Assembly (NCBI GenBank): GCA_029880275.1
Contig: JAOUOQ010000010.1
Span: 1 to 22,930, forward strand
DNA: 22,930 nucleotides
Reading direction: 5' to 3'
DNA from: Candidatus Aminicenantota bacterium
GTDB lineage: Bacteria > Acidobacteriota > B3-B38 > Guanabaribacteriales > B3-B38
The position numbers and the translations under genes were made by a program. Below are positions 1 through 8,704 of this stretch, one piece after another. Under the pieces are notes generated by a model, which worked only from the letters and a program-made list of their open reading frames with translations, did no database searches and was not told the DNA's origin. Numbering within the stretch: position 1 is the first letter of the stretch; each line of letters opens with the position of its first letter.

Positions 1-897
1 GGGAGCTTCGGGGTCTTTATTAATGGCTATAATAAATTTTGAGGAAGACATTCCCGCCAGGTGCTGAATAGCACCGGATATTCCGCAGGCAATGTAAAGC
101 TGAGGAGAGACCACCTTTCCCGTCTGTCCCACCTGGATTTGATGGTCCACCCAACCGGCATCAACCGCCGCCCGTGAGGCACCTACTGCCCCCTGAAGAG
201 TTGATGCTAAGGCTTCCAGAAGCTCAAAGTTCTCGCCATTCTTCATACCTCTGCCACCTGATACGATGACCACCGCTTCTGTCAGGTCGGGAACCTCCTG
301 TTCGGGTTTAATTAAATCAACAACCTTCGCGCGGATACTTTCGGGTTTCAACTCCACAGGGAGTTCTATAACCTCCCCTTTGGGGGGCTCTTTCAGCTCC
401 TCGGCGCTGAAGATATTGGGTCGCAAGGTGGCCATTTGAGGTGAGGCGTTGAGGAGGACCAGCGCAAAGGCTTTCCCGCTGTAGACTGGGCGTCGGCATT
501 CCAGCCGCTTCTCTTCGTTCAACCGCAAAGCGGTGCAATCGCTGGCTAAACCCACCTTTAACCTTGCCGCCAGGCGGGGGGCAATATCCCTGCCTATGGC
601 GGTAGCCGGGAAAAGAACAATAGCGGGGTCGTTCTCTGTTATTAATTTATAAGCGATTTCGCTGTATCCTTCGGACGAGTATTGCTCTAATAAAGGATTG
701 TCAGCGAGGAAGACTTTATGGGCACCGTAAGGAAACAGCTTGGGTGGCAGATGTTTTATAGAGGACCCTACAAGGAGAACACTCAGCTCCTCCCCTAACT
801 GGTTAGCTAAACGGTAGCCTTCGGATGTCGCTTCAAGCGAAGCCTTCTTTACTATCCCTTCCCTCTGTTCGGCAAAAACCAAAACTCCTTGAGGCAT
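1..897 (-). CDS. etfA: Electron transfer flavoprotein alpha subunit (3' end cut by window edge)
   Basis: EtfA binds FAD and, with EtfB, takes electrons from acyl-CoA dehydrogenases and passes them to a membrane quinone oxidoreductase or another acceptor. The 299 codons seen begin at an ATG (895-897) preceded by AAAGGAGG about 12 bases upstream. The protein opens with MPQGVLVFAEQREG, the usual EtfA N-terminal domain. Its C-terminal half carries the FAD-domain signatures SGGRGM, VDAGW, QVGQTGK, GISGAIQHLAGM and AINKDPEAP. The reading frame stays open to base 1, and about 20 residues are missing compared with the usual length of about 320. It lies 69 bases downstream of the DUF362 gene in the same direction, so etfB and etfA are separated rather than adjacent. 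Identity is very secure. Whether this ETF serves plain beta-oxidation or electron bifurcation cannot be read here. Confidence 0.96.
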   Translation of the reverse strand, partial: MPQGVLVFAEQREGIVKKASLEATSEGYRLANQLGEELSVLLVGSSIKHLPPKLFPYGAHKVFLADNPLLEQYSSEGYSEIAYKLITENDPAIVLFPATAIGRDIAPRLAARLKVGLASDCTALRLNEEKRLECRRPVYSGKAFALVLLNASPQMATLRPNIFSAEELKEPPKGEVIELPVELKPESIRAKVVDLIKPEQEVPDLTEAVVIVSGGRGMKNGENFELLEALASTLQGAVGASRAAVDAGWVDHQIQVGQTGKVVSPQLYIACGISGAIQHLAGMSSSKFIIAINKDPEAP

Positions 898-966
898 TTC
901 TTTCTCAATCCTCCTTTTCGGGCATAGGTTTTCTGTGAACTGCGCGATGCTTTATCTGGTTAATTG

Positions 967-2070
967 TTATACCATCTGAGCCTTTATCTCCTCCAGCTCT
1001 GGCACCCCTTCGGCTTTAAGCTCTATCTGGGAGAGCTCTTTTGCTCCCAACCCCAGCTCAACCGCCCGTTTTATCTGAACCTGCTCCCATACGCTTTTCT
1101 GCTGAATGCGCTCCTCGGTGCCATATTTCTTTAAGACTGCTAAGCCTGTGACATCGTTGGCAATGCGGTCTCGGGAAGCGACAATCAGTTTAGGCTCAAC
1201 CTCATCCCCTCGCGCTGGTCCGCCGGAAACGAAGGCTTTTGTCCCATCCATCACTATCAAAGAGGGATTGACTGCCAGCCCGGTTTCCACAATCATCCTG
1301 GCGAAGATAGAATAAGTATCGGGGAGGTCTTCAGGGGGTTCCTTCCCCTCGGCCCGGGCGCGTGCGATGGCGCGATAGCTGGTGTCCTTGCCGTGCATGA
1401 GGTAGCGGTCGTTTAAGTGGATGAGCCCGATAAAGATTTTAAGGGACATGGTAAAGTAGGCTATGGCGTGTGTCTTTATAACCGGGATAGCGATTATCTT
1501 ATCCACTTTGCTGAGGAGAGCGGGTATGTGGAAGCCTTGGTTATCCTGCCAATGGTCCGCCGCCGGAGGATTTGTCAATATCCATTTATCGTAATCAAAG
1601 CTCATCACCTCTGCCTTGGCCTCTTTGGCAGCATCGTAGAGCCCCAGCTTCTTCATGGCATCCATAGTGTCATAAGGGACTCCCATGCTGGAGCGGTCTG
1701 CTACAATCACCCTGGCGGGGTCCTGTTCCCAGACCATCTTCACCACTTCGTGGACCACCTCGGGGTTGGTGGTTCCGGGATAGGGGTCGGCGGTATTCAC
1801 ATTCGGCTTTACCAGAACGGTATCTCCTGCCTTGATGAATCCCATTCCCCCGGAAAGGGCTACCGCTCGCTGCACCGATTCCTTTATATTTTCCCCTCTA
1901 GCTAAACCGACTACCGATTTAGACAGGGTCTTCTCTTTCTCCTGCCGAAGGTGAAGATTATTTATAGGAGGATATAGACCGATGCCCAGGGTAATCCCCC
2001 CAGCTCCTTTTAAGAATTCTCTCCTGGTGAAACTCCTGTATGTCTGAGGAGATGCATCTTTTCTCTTCAT
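967..2070 (-). CDS. Tat-exported DUF362 domain protein between etfB and etfA
   Basis: The protein has 367 residues. Its N-terminus has a twin-arginine signal, with TRREFLK at residues 15-21 followed by a short hydrophobic stretch (GGITLGIGLYPP). Folded export by the Tat system is therefore expected. No AxA cleavage site is obvious, so it may stay anchored. The rest matches the DUF362 family: KAGDTVLVKPNVN near residue 80-92, VIVADRSS, and IIAIPVIKTHAIAYFTMSLK near 193-212. Many DUF362 proteins carry a ferredoxin-like cluster domain. This one contains no cysteine at all, so it binds no Fe-S cluster through Cys. The family's biochemical role is unsettled. The gene follows etfB by 36 bases and precedes etfA by 69 bases, so it is probably cotranscribed with them. 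A role beside electron transfer is inferred from position only. Confidence 0.85.
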   Translation of the reverse strand: MKRKDASPQTYRSFTRREFLKGAGGITLGIGLYPPINNLHLRQEKEKTLSKSVVGLARGENIKESVQRAVALSGGMGFIKAGDTVLVKPNVNTADPYPGTTNPEVVHEVVKMVWEQDPARVIVADRSSMGVPYDTMDAMKKLGLYDAAKEAKAEVMSFDYDKWILTNPPAADHWQDNQGFHIPALLSKVDKIIAIPVIKTHAIAYFTMSLKIFIGLIHLNDRYLMHGKDTSYRAIARARAEGKEPPEDLPDTYSIFARMIVETGLAVNPSLIVMDGTKAFVSGGPARGDEVEPKLIVASRDRIANDVTGLAVLKKYGTEERIQQKSVWEQVQIKRAVELGLGAKELSQIELKAEGVPELEEIKAQMV

Positions 2071-2106
2071 TTTCCTGGCATCCTTTTAGGTGAGAAGGTT
2101 TATTGT

Positions 2107-2895
2107 TTATAAAATTCCGGTTTCCTTCTGGAGCCATTCGATGAGCTGTTTTACCGTCTCGGATGGCTCTCCTTCTACCACCATCCCCTTGGGGCGCATA
2201 GGGGGAAGTTCCAGCTTGATGATAGGGGCTTTTCCCTTGAGCTTCTTTACCTCTTCTTCGCTCAAGCCCAGCTGTTGACAGTTGAGCACCGTTAACGGCT
2301 TTTTCTTGGCCATCATAATCCCCTTCAGAGAGGGGTAGCGGGGTTCGTTCAACCCTTTCTGCGCAGTGAACAAGGCTGGCAGAGGAGTCTCTACCACCTC
2401 CGATACTCCTTCGATCTCGCGATGAGCTACTGCTTTGTCTGGAGAGATTTGCAGCTTGGTAATGACACCTACATGAGGAATGCCCAACAGCTCTGCCAGA
2501 ATGGGACCTACCTGATAATGGTCGGTTCCTACCCCTTGAACTCCGCAGAGGATGAGGTCGTAACCTTCCTGCTGGATAGCTTTGCTTAAAAGGGCAGCAA
2601 CCAGCAATGGGTCGTTCTCATCGAGCAGGGGGTCGTTTATGTGTATGGCCCTGTCTGCTCCCATAGCCAGACCGCTCCTCAAGGCAGTAGATGCCCTTTC
2701 TGGACCTACTGATATGAGGATTACTTCCCCCTCTCCCAGTGACTCTTTGGTGCGGAGCCCCTCTTCTATAGCATATTCCTCGTAAGGGTTTATTATATAG
2801 TTTATTTCTGCATCATCTATAGCCCTTCCATCAGGAGCTATTTTGATTTTGGCTTCGGTATCGGGGACTTGCTTTATGCAAACAATGATCTTCAT
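2107..2895 (-). CDS. etfB: Electron transfer flavoprotein beta subunit
   Basis: EtfB is the small ETF subunit and binds AMP or a second flavin at the interface with EtfA. The 262 residues match the usual 250-265. The start MKIIVCIKQVPDT, the mid-protein LNEPRYPSLKGIMMAKKKP segment and the REIEG stretch before it are family hallmarks. The ATG at 2893-2895 has AGGAGG six bases upstream. The nucleotide-binding loop reads GVQGVGTDHYQVGP (about residues 118-131). Most EtfB proteins have G-x-Q-A-I-D-[GD]-D-x-x-Q-[VT]-G there, so the first acidic position is Gly here. It sits 95 bases after fabF. I see no convincing promoter in that gap, so it may be read through from the fab operon. Its redox partner is probably the acyl-CoA dehydrogenase at 14073-15212, by inference. 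Confidence 0.95.
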   Translation of the reverse strand: MKIIVCIKQVPDTEAKIKIAPDGRAIDDAEINYIINPYEEYAIEEGLRTKESLGEGEVILISVGPERASTALRSGLAMGADRAIHINDPLLDENDPLLVAALLSKAIQQEGYDLILCGVQGVGTDHYQVGPILAELLGIPHVGVITKLQISPDKAVAHREIEGVSEVVETPLPALFTAQKGLNEPRYPSLKGIMMAKKKPLTVLNCQQLGLSEEEVKKLKGKAPIIKLELPPMRPKGMVVEGEPSETVKQLIEWLQKETGIL

Positions 2896-2990
2896 TTAAG
2901 TCCTCCTGTGGTCATAAAAGGGGCTCAACCATAGCAAAAAAGTGTGTAGTTAGGAGCAATTTTATTCGAAATATAATGAGAATGAGATGC

Positions 2991-4232
2991 CTATTGTTCG
3001 AATTTTTTAAATATTAACGAGGCGTTGGTTCCTCCAAATCCAAAAGAGTTGGACAATACATAGTTGACGGTGGCTTTCCGGGCTTTATTGGGGACATAGT
3101 CGAGGTCGCATTCGGGATCCGGAGTTTCGTAATTAATGGTGGGAGGGATAATCTGATCGCGGATAGTGAGTATGCTTACTGAAGCCTCTACTCCTCCCGC
3201 TGCTCCCAACAGATGACCGATCATCGATTTAGTGGAACTTATAGCTAACTTTCGGGCATGCTCCCCAAATACCTTTTTAATGGCCAAGGTTTCCACCACA
3301 TCCCCCGCCGGAGTGGCTGTGCCGTGGGCGTTGATATAGTCTATATAAGAAGGTTCGATATGGGCATCGTTTAGGGCGTTTTTCATCACTCGAATAGGTC
3401 CATCACCATCCTCGCTGGGTGCGGAGATATGGAAAGCATCGCCCGACATGCCGTAGCCCACCAATTCAGCGTATATATTTGCTCCCCGGTCTTGAGCATG
3501 CTCCAGGGACTCGAGAATTAGGATACCTGCCCCTTCTCCTACTACAAATCCATCACGGTTTTTGTCAAAAGGTCGGCTTGCTTTTTTGGGCTGGTCGTTG
3601 AGGGTGGAAAGAGCCCTCATAGCGCAGAAACCTCCAATGGCGAGGGGCGTGATGACGCTTTCGGTTCCTCCAGCGATCATAGCATCGGCTTCCCCGCGGG
3701 CAATTATCCTGAAGGAGTCGCCAATGGCATGGCTACCGGTAGAGCAAGCAGTGCACACAGCAGAGTTGGGACCCTTTGCCCCATGGCGGATGGAGACCTG
3801 CCCCGAGGCGAGGTTGACAATGAGCCCTGGAATAAAGAATGGAGAGATCCTTCGGGGTCCGCTCTCGAGGAGTATCTTGTGCTGCCGCTCAATAAAAGGA
3901 AGCCCCCCTATTCCCGAGCCTATAAAAACCCCCACCCGGGGAGCATTGAGATGGTTTATTTTTAATCCGGAGTCTTCCAGAGCCATATCGGCAGCTCCCA
4001 GGGCGTAGTGGATGAAGGTGTCCATCTTGCGGAGGTCCTTCTGCTCTATCCATTGGAGGGGGTCAAACCCCTTTACCTCGGCGGCTATACGGGTAGCATA
4101 CTCAGAGGCGTCGAAGCGGGTTATCGGTCCCACTCCGCTCTTTCCCTTACAGATAGCGCTCCAGCTCTCTTCAGTACCGATTCCTACAGGAGTTATAAGC
4201 CCTATTCCTGTTACAACAACTCTCCTTTCCAA
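2991..4232 (-). CDS. fabF: 3-oxoacyl-[acyl-carrier-protein] synthase II (TTG start)
   Basis: FabF (KAS II) condenses malonyl-ACP with growing acyl-ACP in type II fatty-acid elongation in the cytoplasm. The 413 residues are full length. The Cys-His-His triad is intact and at the standard positions: C163 in VCTACSTGSHAIG, H303 in NAHGTATPAGD and H340 in STKSMIGHLLGAAGG. The terminal NSFGFGGTNASLIFKK motif is also present. The start codon is TTG (4230-4232), chosen because GAGGAG lies seven bases upstream and the protein then begins MERRVVVTGIG as in relatives. It is the last gene of the fab cluster, 116 bases after acpP, and that gap holds no clear regulatory element. Identity is very secure. 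Confidence 0.97.
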   Translation of the reverse strand: MERRVVVTGIGLITPVGIGTEESWSAICKGKSGVGPITRFDASEYATRIAAEVKGFDPLQWIEQKDLRKMDTFIHYALGAADMALEDSGLKINHLNAPRVGVFIGSGIGGLPFIERQHKILLESGPRRISPFFIPGLIVNLASGQVSIRHGAKGPNSAVCTACSTGSHAIGDSFRIIARGEADAMIAGGTESVITPLAIGGFCAMRALSTLNDQPKKASRPFDKNRDGFVVGEGAGILILESLEHAQDRGANIYAELVGYGMSGDAFHISAPSEDGDGPIRVMKNALNDAHIEPSYIDYINAHGTATPAGDVVETLAIKKVFGEHARKLAISSTKSMIGHLLGAAGGVEASVSILTIRDQIIPPTINYETPDPECDLDYVPNKARKATVNYVLSNSFGFGGTNASLIFKKFEQ

Positions 4233-4348
4233 GATAAAACTCCTCTGTCTATGTTCAAGTTTGAGGACTTCTTTTTTGTCTCTTTGGCAAAGCTTTTCAT
4301 CCTTGCCTGCTTATGGAGCTAAAAATGGTGTAGGTAACCCATGGCGAG

Positions 4349-4588
4349 CTACTGCTCTTTGACATGGGCTTTAAGATAATCAATTGCGTCCTTCACCCGG
4401 ACAATTTTTTCAGCATCTTCATCAGGAATATCGATCTTAAAAGCATCCTCAAAGGCCATTACCAGCTCGACCGTATCCAGAGAATCCGCCCCTAAGTCAT
4501 CGATAAATGAAGCCTCCGGGGTTATCTCGCCTTCGTCTACTCCTAATTGGTTGATTATAATGCTTTTAACTTTTTCTTCTATCGACAT
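4349..4588 (-). CDS. acpP: Acyl carrier protein
   Basis: AcpP is the small acidic carrier that holds acyl intermediates on a 4'-phosphopantetheine arm during fatty-acid synthesis. The 79 residues match the family length. The modification site is Ser36 in the motif GADSLDTVELVMAFED. The ATG at 4586-4588 has a strong GGGAGGT about eight bases upstream, the best ribosome binding site in the fab cluster and fitting the high demand for ACP. It lies between fabG and fabF, the standard arrangement. An 86-base gap with an inverted repeat separates it from fabG. Confidence 0.98.
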   Translation of the reverse strand: MSIEEKVKSIIINQLGVDEGEITPEASFIDDLGADSLDTVELVMAFEDAFKIDIPDEDAEKIVRVKDAIDYLKAHVKEQ

Positions 4589-4643
4589 GCCTTATTACCT
4601 CCCTTGAGTTGTATTATTGACTTTTATGAACTATAAGGGTTAA

Positions 4644-4669
4644 GAAGCTTCTTCTGTGTCTTAAGCTTC
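4644..4669 (-). repeat. Inverted repeat in the fabG-acpP gap
   Basis: GAAGCTT and AAGCTTC form a perfect 7-bp inverted repeat with a 12-base loop, between the fabG stop and acpP. As RNA it could form a stem in the intercistronic leader. No U-run follows, so it is not a classical terminator. It could be an RNA-processing or mRNA-stabilising element that lets acpP be expressed above its neighbours. That role is inference. Confidence 0.35.
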
Positions 4670-4674
4670 AGAGT

Positions 4675-5415
4675 TTACATATACATACCGCCATTAATGT
4701 TGAGCACCTGCCCGGTTATATATTCCGCATCATCCGAGACGAGGAAGGCCACCCCTTTGGCTATATCCTGGGGCAGGCCCAGGCGCGGGATGGGTATCTG
4801 ATTGAGGAAGCCCTTTTTGACTTCATCGGGGAGCCTTTGAGTCATAGGGGTATCTATGTATCCCGGGGCAATGACATTGACCGTTATTCCGCGGGAGGCT
4901 ATCTCTCGGGCGATACTTTTGGAGAAGCCAATTATTGCCGCTTTTGAGGCAGCGTAGTTGGACTGTCCAGCGTTGCCCATAAGTCCTACTACCGAAGCTA
5001 TATTCACAATGCGCCCATACCTCTGTTTGAGCATCCAGCGGAGCACCGCCTGGGTGCAGTTGAAAACCCCGGTGAGGTTAATGCTTAAGACTTTATCCCA
5101 GTCCTCCCGTTTCATCCGTATTAGAAGGGAGTCGCGCGTGATGCCGGCATTATTTACCAGAATGTCTATTTTGCCAAAATCCTCATTAATCTGATTTACT
5201 GTCTGGTGGACTTCATCAGTATCAGAGACATCCATACCATAAGCCTTTGCTCTCCTCTTTAAGGTTTCAATCTCTCTGACTGTCTCCTCGGCTTTATCAA
5301 AGAGGATGTCGGCTACCGCTATATCAGAACCCGCTCGGGCTAACTCGAGGGCGATTTCTTTGCCTATCCCCTGAGCAGCTCCTGTTATCAGGGAAATCCT
5401 CCCTTCCAAGGTCAT
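4675..5415 (-). CDS. fabG: 3-oxoacyl-[acyl-carrier-protein] reductase
   Basis: FabG is the NADPH-dependent short-chain dehydrogenase that reduces 3-oxoacyl-ACP. Seen here are the Rossmann motif TGAAQGIG (residues 11-18), NNAG (88-91), and the catalytic residues S141, Y154 and K158 in NIAS and YAASK. The end GQVLNINGGMYM is typical. Two in-frame ATGs exist, at 5425-5427 and 5413-5415. I chose the second: the first abuts the fabD stop with no ribosome binding site, and its own ATGGAGGA supplies GGAGG five bases before the second ATG. The resulting 246 residues start MTLEGRISLITG as expected. It is tightly coupled to fabD upstream. Confidence 0.96.
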   Translation of the reverse strand: MTLEGRISLITGAAQGIGKEIALELARAGSDIAVADILFDKAEETVREIETLKRRAKAYGMDVSDTDEVHQTVNQINEDFGKIDILVNNAGITRDSLLIRMKREDWDKVLSINLTGVFNCTQAVLRWMLKQRYGRIVNIASVVGLMGNAGQSNYAASKAAIIGFSKSIAREIASRGITVNVIAPGYIDTPMTQRLPDEVKKGFLNQIPIPRLGLPQDIAKGVAFLVSDDAEYITGQVLNINGGMYM

Positions 5416-5427
5416 CAATTCCTCCAT

Positions 5428-6375
5428 TTATTTATTTGAGGTGTCATAGTAGTCTAAAAATTTATTCAGGGTTGCTTTATCTTCTATATTAAAGGTTTTG
5501 ACCTCTTTGTCAATTCTTTTAATAAGATTTGATAAAACTCTGCCGGGTCCTACCTCCACAAAGGTGGACACTCCCTGATTTATAAGATAGCGCATAGAAT
5601 CCTCCCATCTGACAGGGGAGGTAACCTGTCGGATAAGGGAGTCCATAGCCTCTTGCTCGGTATGAATGATTTTGGCGTCAACATTGGTAACTAAAGGAAT
5701 CAGCAGAGGATGAAATATAGTTTTCTCAATATCCACCTGCAGCCTTTCCTGAGCTGGTAGCATTAGCTTTGAATGAAAAGGAGCGCTTACCGGCAGAGGG
5801 GTGGCTCTTTTTGCACCTTCTTGCAAGGCAAGCTCCATGGCTTTATCAACTCCTTCTCTGGTGCCTGAGATCACTATTTGCATAGGAGAGTTGTAATTGG
5901 CTGGCTGCACTTCCTCTCCAACCTGCTGGCATATTTTCTCTACTTTTGACCGTTCCAGGGCTATAATGGCAGCCATGGCGCCCTTGCCTACGGGGACTGC
6001 CTCCTGCATATATCGACCCCGCTTCCTCACCAGGCTTACTGCGTGCTCAAAGCTTAAAGATTTTGCAGCAACTAGCGCTGAATACTCTCCCAGACTGTGT
6101 CCAGCAACATAATCGGGCTTCACTCCTGAATCTCTCAGGAGAACCCAGGAGGCAATGCTGGTGGTCAGGATGGCAGGCTGTGTGTTGGCGGTAAGTTGCA
6201 CTTCTTTTTCTGTTCCTTCAAAGCATAGTCTGCTTATGGAGAATCCCAGAGTCTGATCGGCTTGTTCAAATACCGCTCGGCTCTCCTCATAGCTGTCAAA
6301 GAATTCCTTGCCCATTCCCGCATACTGCGATGCCTGGCCGGGGAATATAAAGGCAATTTTCTCTACTTTTCCCAC
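5428..6375 (-). CDS. fabD: Malonyl-CoA:ACP transacylase (GTG start)
   Basis: FabD moves malonyl groups from CoA to ACP. Of 315 residues, the acyltransferase motifs are FPGQASQYAGMG at 11-22 (Ala replaces the usual second Gly of GQGSQ), the nucleophile S94 in GHSLGEYSA, the partner H201 in PVSAPFHSKLM, and the QVTSPVRWEDSM segment. The start is GTG (6373-6375). Only a weak AGG lies upstream, which suggests modest translation or coupling to fabH, whose stop is 16 bases away. Its stop codon touches the first in-frame ATG of fabG. The function is clear; only the start is less certain. Confidence 0.95.
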   Translation of the reverse strand: MGKVEKIAFIFPGQASQYAGMGKEFFDSYEESRAVFEQADQTLGFSISRLCFEGTEKEVQLTANTQPAILTTSIASWVLLRDSGVKPDYVAGHSLGEYSALVAAKSLSFEHAVSLVRKRGRYMQEAVPVGKGAMAAIIALERSKVEKICQQVGEEVQPANYNSPMQIVISGTREGVDKAMELALQEGAKRATPLPVSAPFHSKLMLPAQERLQVDIEKTIFHPLLIPLVTNVDAKIIHTEQEAMDSLIRQVTSPVRWEDSMRYLINQGVSTFVEVGPGRVLSNLIKRIDKEVKTFNIEDKATLNKFLDYYDTSNK

Positions 6376-6391
6376 TTCAGGGCCTGTTTTT

Positions 6392-7378
6392 TTACATTCT
6401 TATCAGAGCCGAACCCCAGCTCACCCCAGCGCCGAAAGCTGACATCAATATCAGAGTCCCTTTGGGGAGTCTTCCTTGCTCCTTCAGCTCGTATAGGGCA
6501 ATGGGGATGGACCCTGAGGAGGTATTACCAATTCTATCGATATTCGCGTATATCTTCTCGCGGGATACGCTGAGTCTTTCGGCAACGGCATCGGTTATTC
6601 TCTGGTTTGCCTGATGGGGTATAAAGACATCCACTTCTTCCGGGTCTACTCTGGCTTTAAGAAGTACCTCTTCGGATACCTTTGACATATAACGGATGGC
6701 GACCTTGAAGAGTTCGTTTCCCATCATCTTTACAAAATGGAGCCTCTTCGACACTGTCTCCTGGGAGGTAGGGAGCTCGGAGCCACCTGCCGGGATGGTG
6801 AGGAATTCAGCGTATTCTCCCTGGTTATGGATGCTGGTAGCAAGTATTCCGGCTGGTTCCTCCACCTCTCCCAGGACAACGGCTCCCGCTCCGTCGGCGA
6901 AAAGAACACAGGTGGCTCTATCAGTCCAGTCTGTGACGCGACTTAACACTTCCCCGCCTGCAATAAGGATATGTTTATATTCTCCATTGGCTATAAACTG
7001 TTTAGCAACTGTCAATCCGAAAATGAACCCTGAGCAGCCGGCGGTGAGGTCGAAGGCAGCGGCATTTTCAGCTCCCAAAATGTGCTGGACATAGCATGAA
7101 GAGGAGGGGAGGGGACGGTCGGGAGTTACGGTAGCGCAGATGATCAGGTCGAGCTGCGAAGGACTGACTCCTGCCTCTTCAAGCGCCAGGTGAGAGGCTT
7201 TGGTAGCAAAAGTGGAGAAGGATTCATTTTCCCCTGCAATCCTCCTCTCCTGGATGCCGGTGCGAGTGCGAATCCACTCGTCGGTGGTATCCACCATTTT
7301 TTCCAGGTCGAAATTAGTAAGGACCTTATCTGGTAAAGAGGCGCCGATACCCAGAATGCCTGCTCTCTTGAGTTTCAT
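6392..7378 (-). CDS. fabH: 3-oxoacyl-[acyl-carrier-protein] synthase III
   Basis: FabH (KAS III) starts fatty-acid synthesis by condensing an acyl-CoA primer with malonyl-ACP. Counting from ATG 7376-7378, the catalytic residues are C115 in DLTAGCSGF, H255 in IPHQAN and N285 in RIGNTSSGS, all as in characterised enzymes. An in-frame GTG four codons earlier (7388-7390) is an alternative. I preferred the ATG because relatives begin close to MKLKRAGILGIG. Neither start has a strong ribosome binding site, so coupling to plsX is likely. In branched-chain-primed organisms FabH uses isobutyryl-CoA, which is the substrate suggested for the mutase upstream; its primer specificity cannot be judged by eye. 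Confidence 0.95.
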   Translation of the reverse strand: MKLKRAGILGIGASLPDKVLTNFDLEKMVDTTDEWIRTRTGIQERRIAGENESFSTFATKASHLALEEAGVSPSQLDLIICATVTPDRPLPSSSCYVQHILGAENAAAFDLTAGCSGFIFGLTVAKQFIANGEYKHILIAGGEVLSRVTDWTDRATCVLFADGAGAVVLGEVEEPAGILATSIHNQGEYAEFLTIPAGGSELPTSQETVSKRLHFVKMMGNELFKVAIRYMSKVSEEVLLKARVDPEEVDVFIPHQANQRITDAVAERLSVSREKIYANIDRIGNTSSGSIPIALYELKEQGRLPKGTLILMSAFGAGVSWGSALIRM

Positions 7379-7395
7379 CTTTTTTACCACACTAT

Positions 7396-8406
7396 TTAAT
7401 GCAACTCTTTAGGGCTGGTTAAGCTGAGAATTTGCTCCTTAATGCGCTGATTAACCCGATTCTGATAAAAATCAGCTGCAATTTTAATGGCGTTTTTTAT
7501 TGCTTTGGGTGAGGACCTTCCATGGCAGATTATGCAGGTTTCCTTGATTCCCAGCAGGGGAGCTCCTGCATATTCGGAATAATCGGTCAGCTTCTGAAAA
7601 CGAACAAAGACCTGCCGGCGCAATGGATAGGCTAACTTAGAGACGAAATTTTTACCCATCTCTTCTTTTAATATGGATTGCATGGTAGCGGCTATGCTCT
7701 CGCTTACCTTCAAGGTTATGTTTCCTACAAATCCATCGCATACGATGACATCGACTTTACCTGAAAAAACATCTGTCCCCTCGATGTTGCCATAAAAGCT
7801 TAAGGGGGAGTTTTTTAGCATCTGGTAAGCTTCTCTGGTGACCTCGTTCCCTTTGGACTCTTCTTCCCCAATGCTCAGTAGACCGATTTTTGGCTCTGGT
7901 ATATTCAGAATCCTTTTGGCATATATATATCCCATAATGGCGAAGTGGGTCAGATGTTGGGGCTTGCAGTCGACATTAGCACCCACATCTAATAGAACAG
8001 CGCTCCCTTTTGGAGTGGGAATGACCATAGCTAAGGCAGGTCGGTCCACTCCTTGAAGGCATCCGATGACAAATTTAGCCGCTGCCATGGTGGCACCGGT
8101 GTTGCCGGCACTGACAATCCCCTGGGCTCTGCCTTCCTTGACTAAAGAGGAGGCTACCATGATAGAAGAACTCTTTTTCTTCAACACGGAGGAGGCTTTA
8201 CTGCTCATGTCAACTACATCCTCTGCGCTGATAATCTCAATCGGAAGGTTCTGGGAAACCTTTAGCCGCTGGAGCTCTTTTTTAATCTCCTGCTGCCTGC
8301 CGACAAGAACAACATTTATATCAAATTCCCTGGCTGCTTGAACCGACCCTTCCACAGGATTCCGTGGGGCGAAATCTCCTCCCATGGCATCTACAGCAAT
8401 CTTCAT
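7396..8406 (-). CDS. plsX: Phosphate acyltransferase PlsX
   Basis: PlsX converts acyl-ACP to acyl-phosphate, the donor for PlsY in membrane phospholipid synthesis. The 336 residues open with MKIAVDAMGGDFAPR and carry GIVSAGNTGATMAAA, LLDVGANVDCKPQHL and VCDGFVGNITLKVSE, all PlsX hallmarks. The ATG at 8404-8406 has GGAG about eight bases upstream. It is placed between rpmF and fabH as in the common plsX-fab arrangement. The 106 bases between rpmF and plsX contain no clear promoter or operator, and no FapR-type palindrome was seen. Confidence 0.97.
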   Translation of the reverse strand: MKIAVDAMGGDFAPRNPVEGSVQAAREFDINVVLVGRQQEIKKELQRLKVSQNLPIEIISAEDVVDMSSKASSVLKKKSSSIMVASSLVKEGRAQGIVSAGNTGATMAAAKFVIGCLQGVDRPALAMVIPTPKGSAVLLDVGANVDCKPQHLTHFAIMGYIYAKRILNIPEPKIGLLSIGEEESKGNEVTREAYQMLKNSPLSFYGNIEGTDVFSGKVDVIVCDGFVGNITLKVSESIAATMQSILKEEMGKNFVSKLAYPLRRQVFVRFQKLTDYSEYAGAPLLGIKETCIICHGRSSPKAIKNAIKIAADFYQNRVNQRIKEQILSLTSPKELH

Positions 8407-8512
8407 TTTCCATTCTCCCGGTGCGCCGTTAGAGTGCCTTTTGCTAATAACCTTCCCCTGTGATTACTTCAGTTGAATTGGTTTAAGACCGCCATAGTTG
8501 ATAGATATATCC

Positions 8513-8695
8513 TTATTCCCCTTTCACCTCTATTGCTTCCACCCCTTTGTAGTAGCCACAATGGGGACATACTCGATGAGGAGGTTTCATTTCGTGACAC
8601 TGGGGACATGTGGCTAAAGAAGGGGATGTCAGCGATTGATGAGATCTTCTTTTATCTCTTCTGGATTTCGAGTGTTTTCTTTTTGGATTTGCCAT
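8513..8695 (-). CDS. rpmF: 50S ribosomal protein L32 (zinc-ribbon form)
   Basis: L32 is a small protein of the large ribosomal subunit. The 60 residues start MANPKRKHSKSRRDKRRSH, the family N-terminus, and hold four cysteines (C30, C33, C43, C46) in CPQC and CPHC. This is therefore the zinc-binding (C+) form rather than the Cys-free paralogue made under zinc limitation. It lies nine bases after the DUF177 gene, the usual pairing. The ribosome binding site is weak, which suggests translational coupling to DUF177. Confidence 0.96.
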   Translation of the reverse strand: MANPKRKHSKSRRDKRRSHQSLTSPSLATCPQCHEMKPPHRVCPHCGYYKGVEAIEVKGE

Positions 8696-8704
8696 AGTTT
8701 TAAG

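Noticed and set aside
1417..1905. 162-codon plus-strand open frame opposite the DUF362 gene
   Set aside because: It is antisense to a well-supported gene and shows no recognisable protein motifs or start signals.
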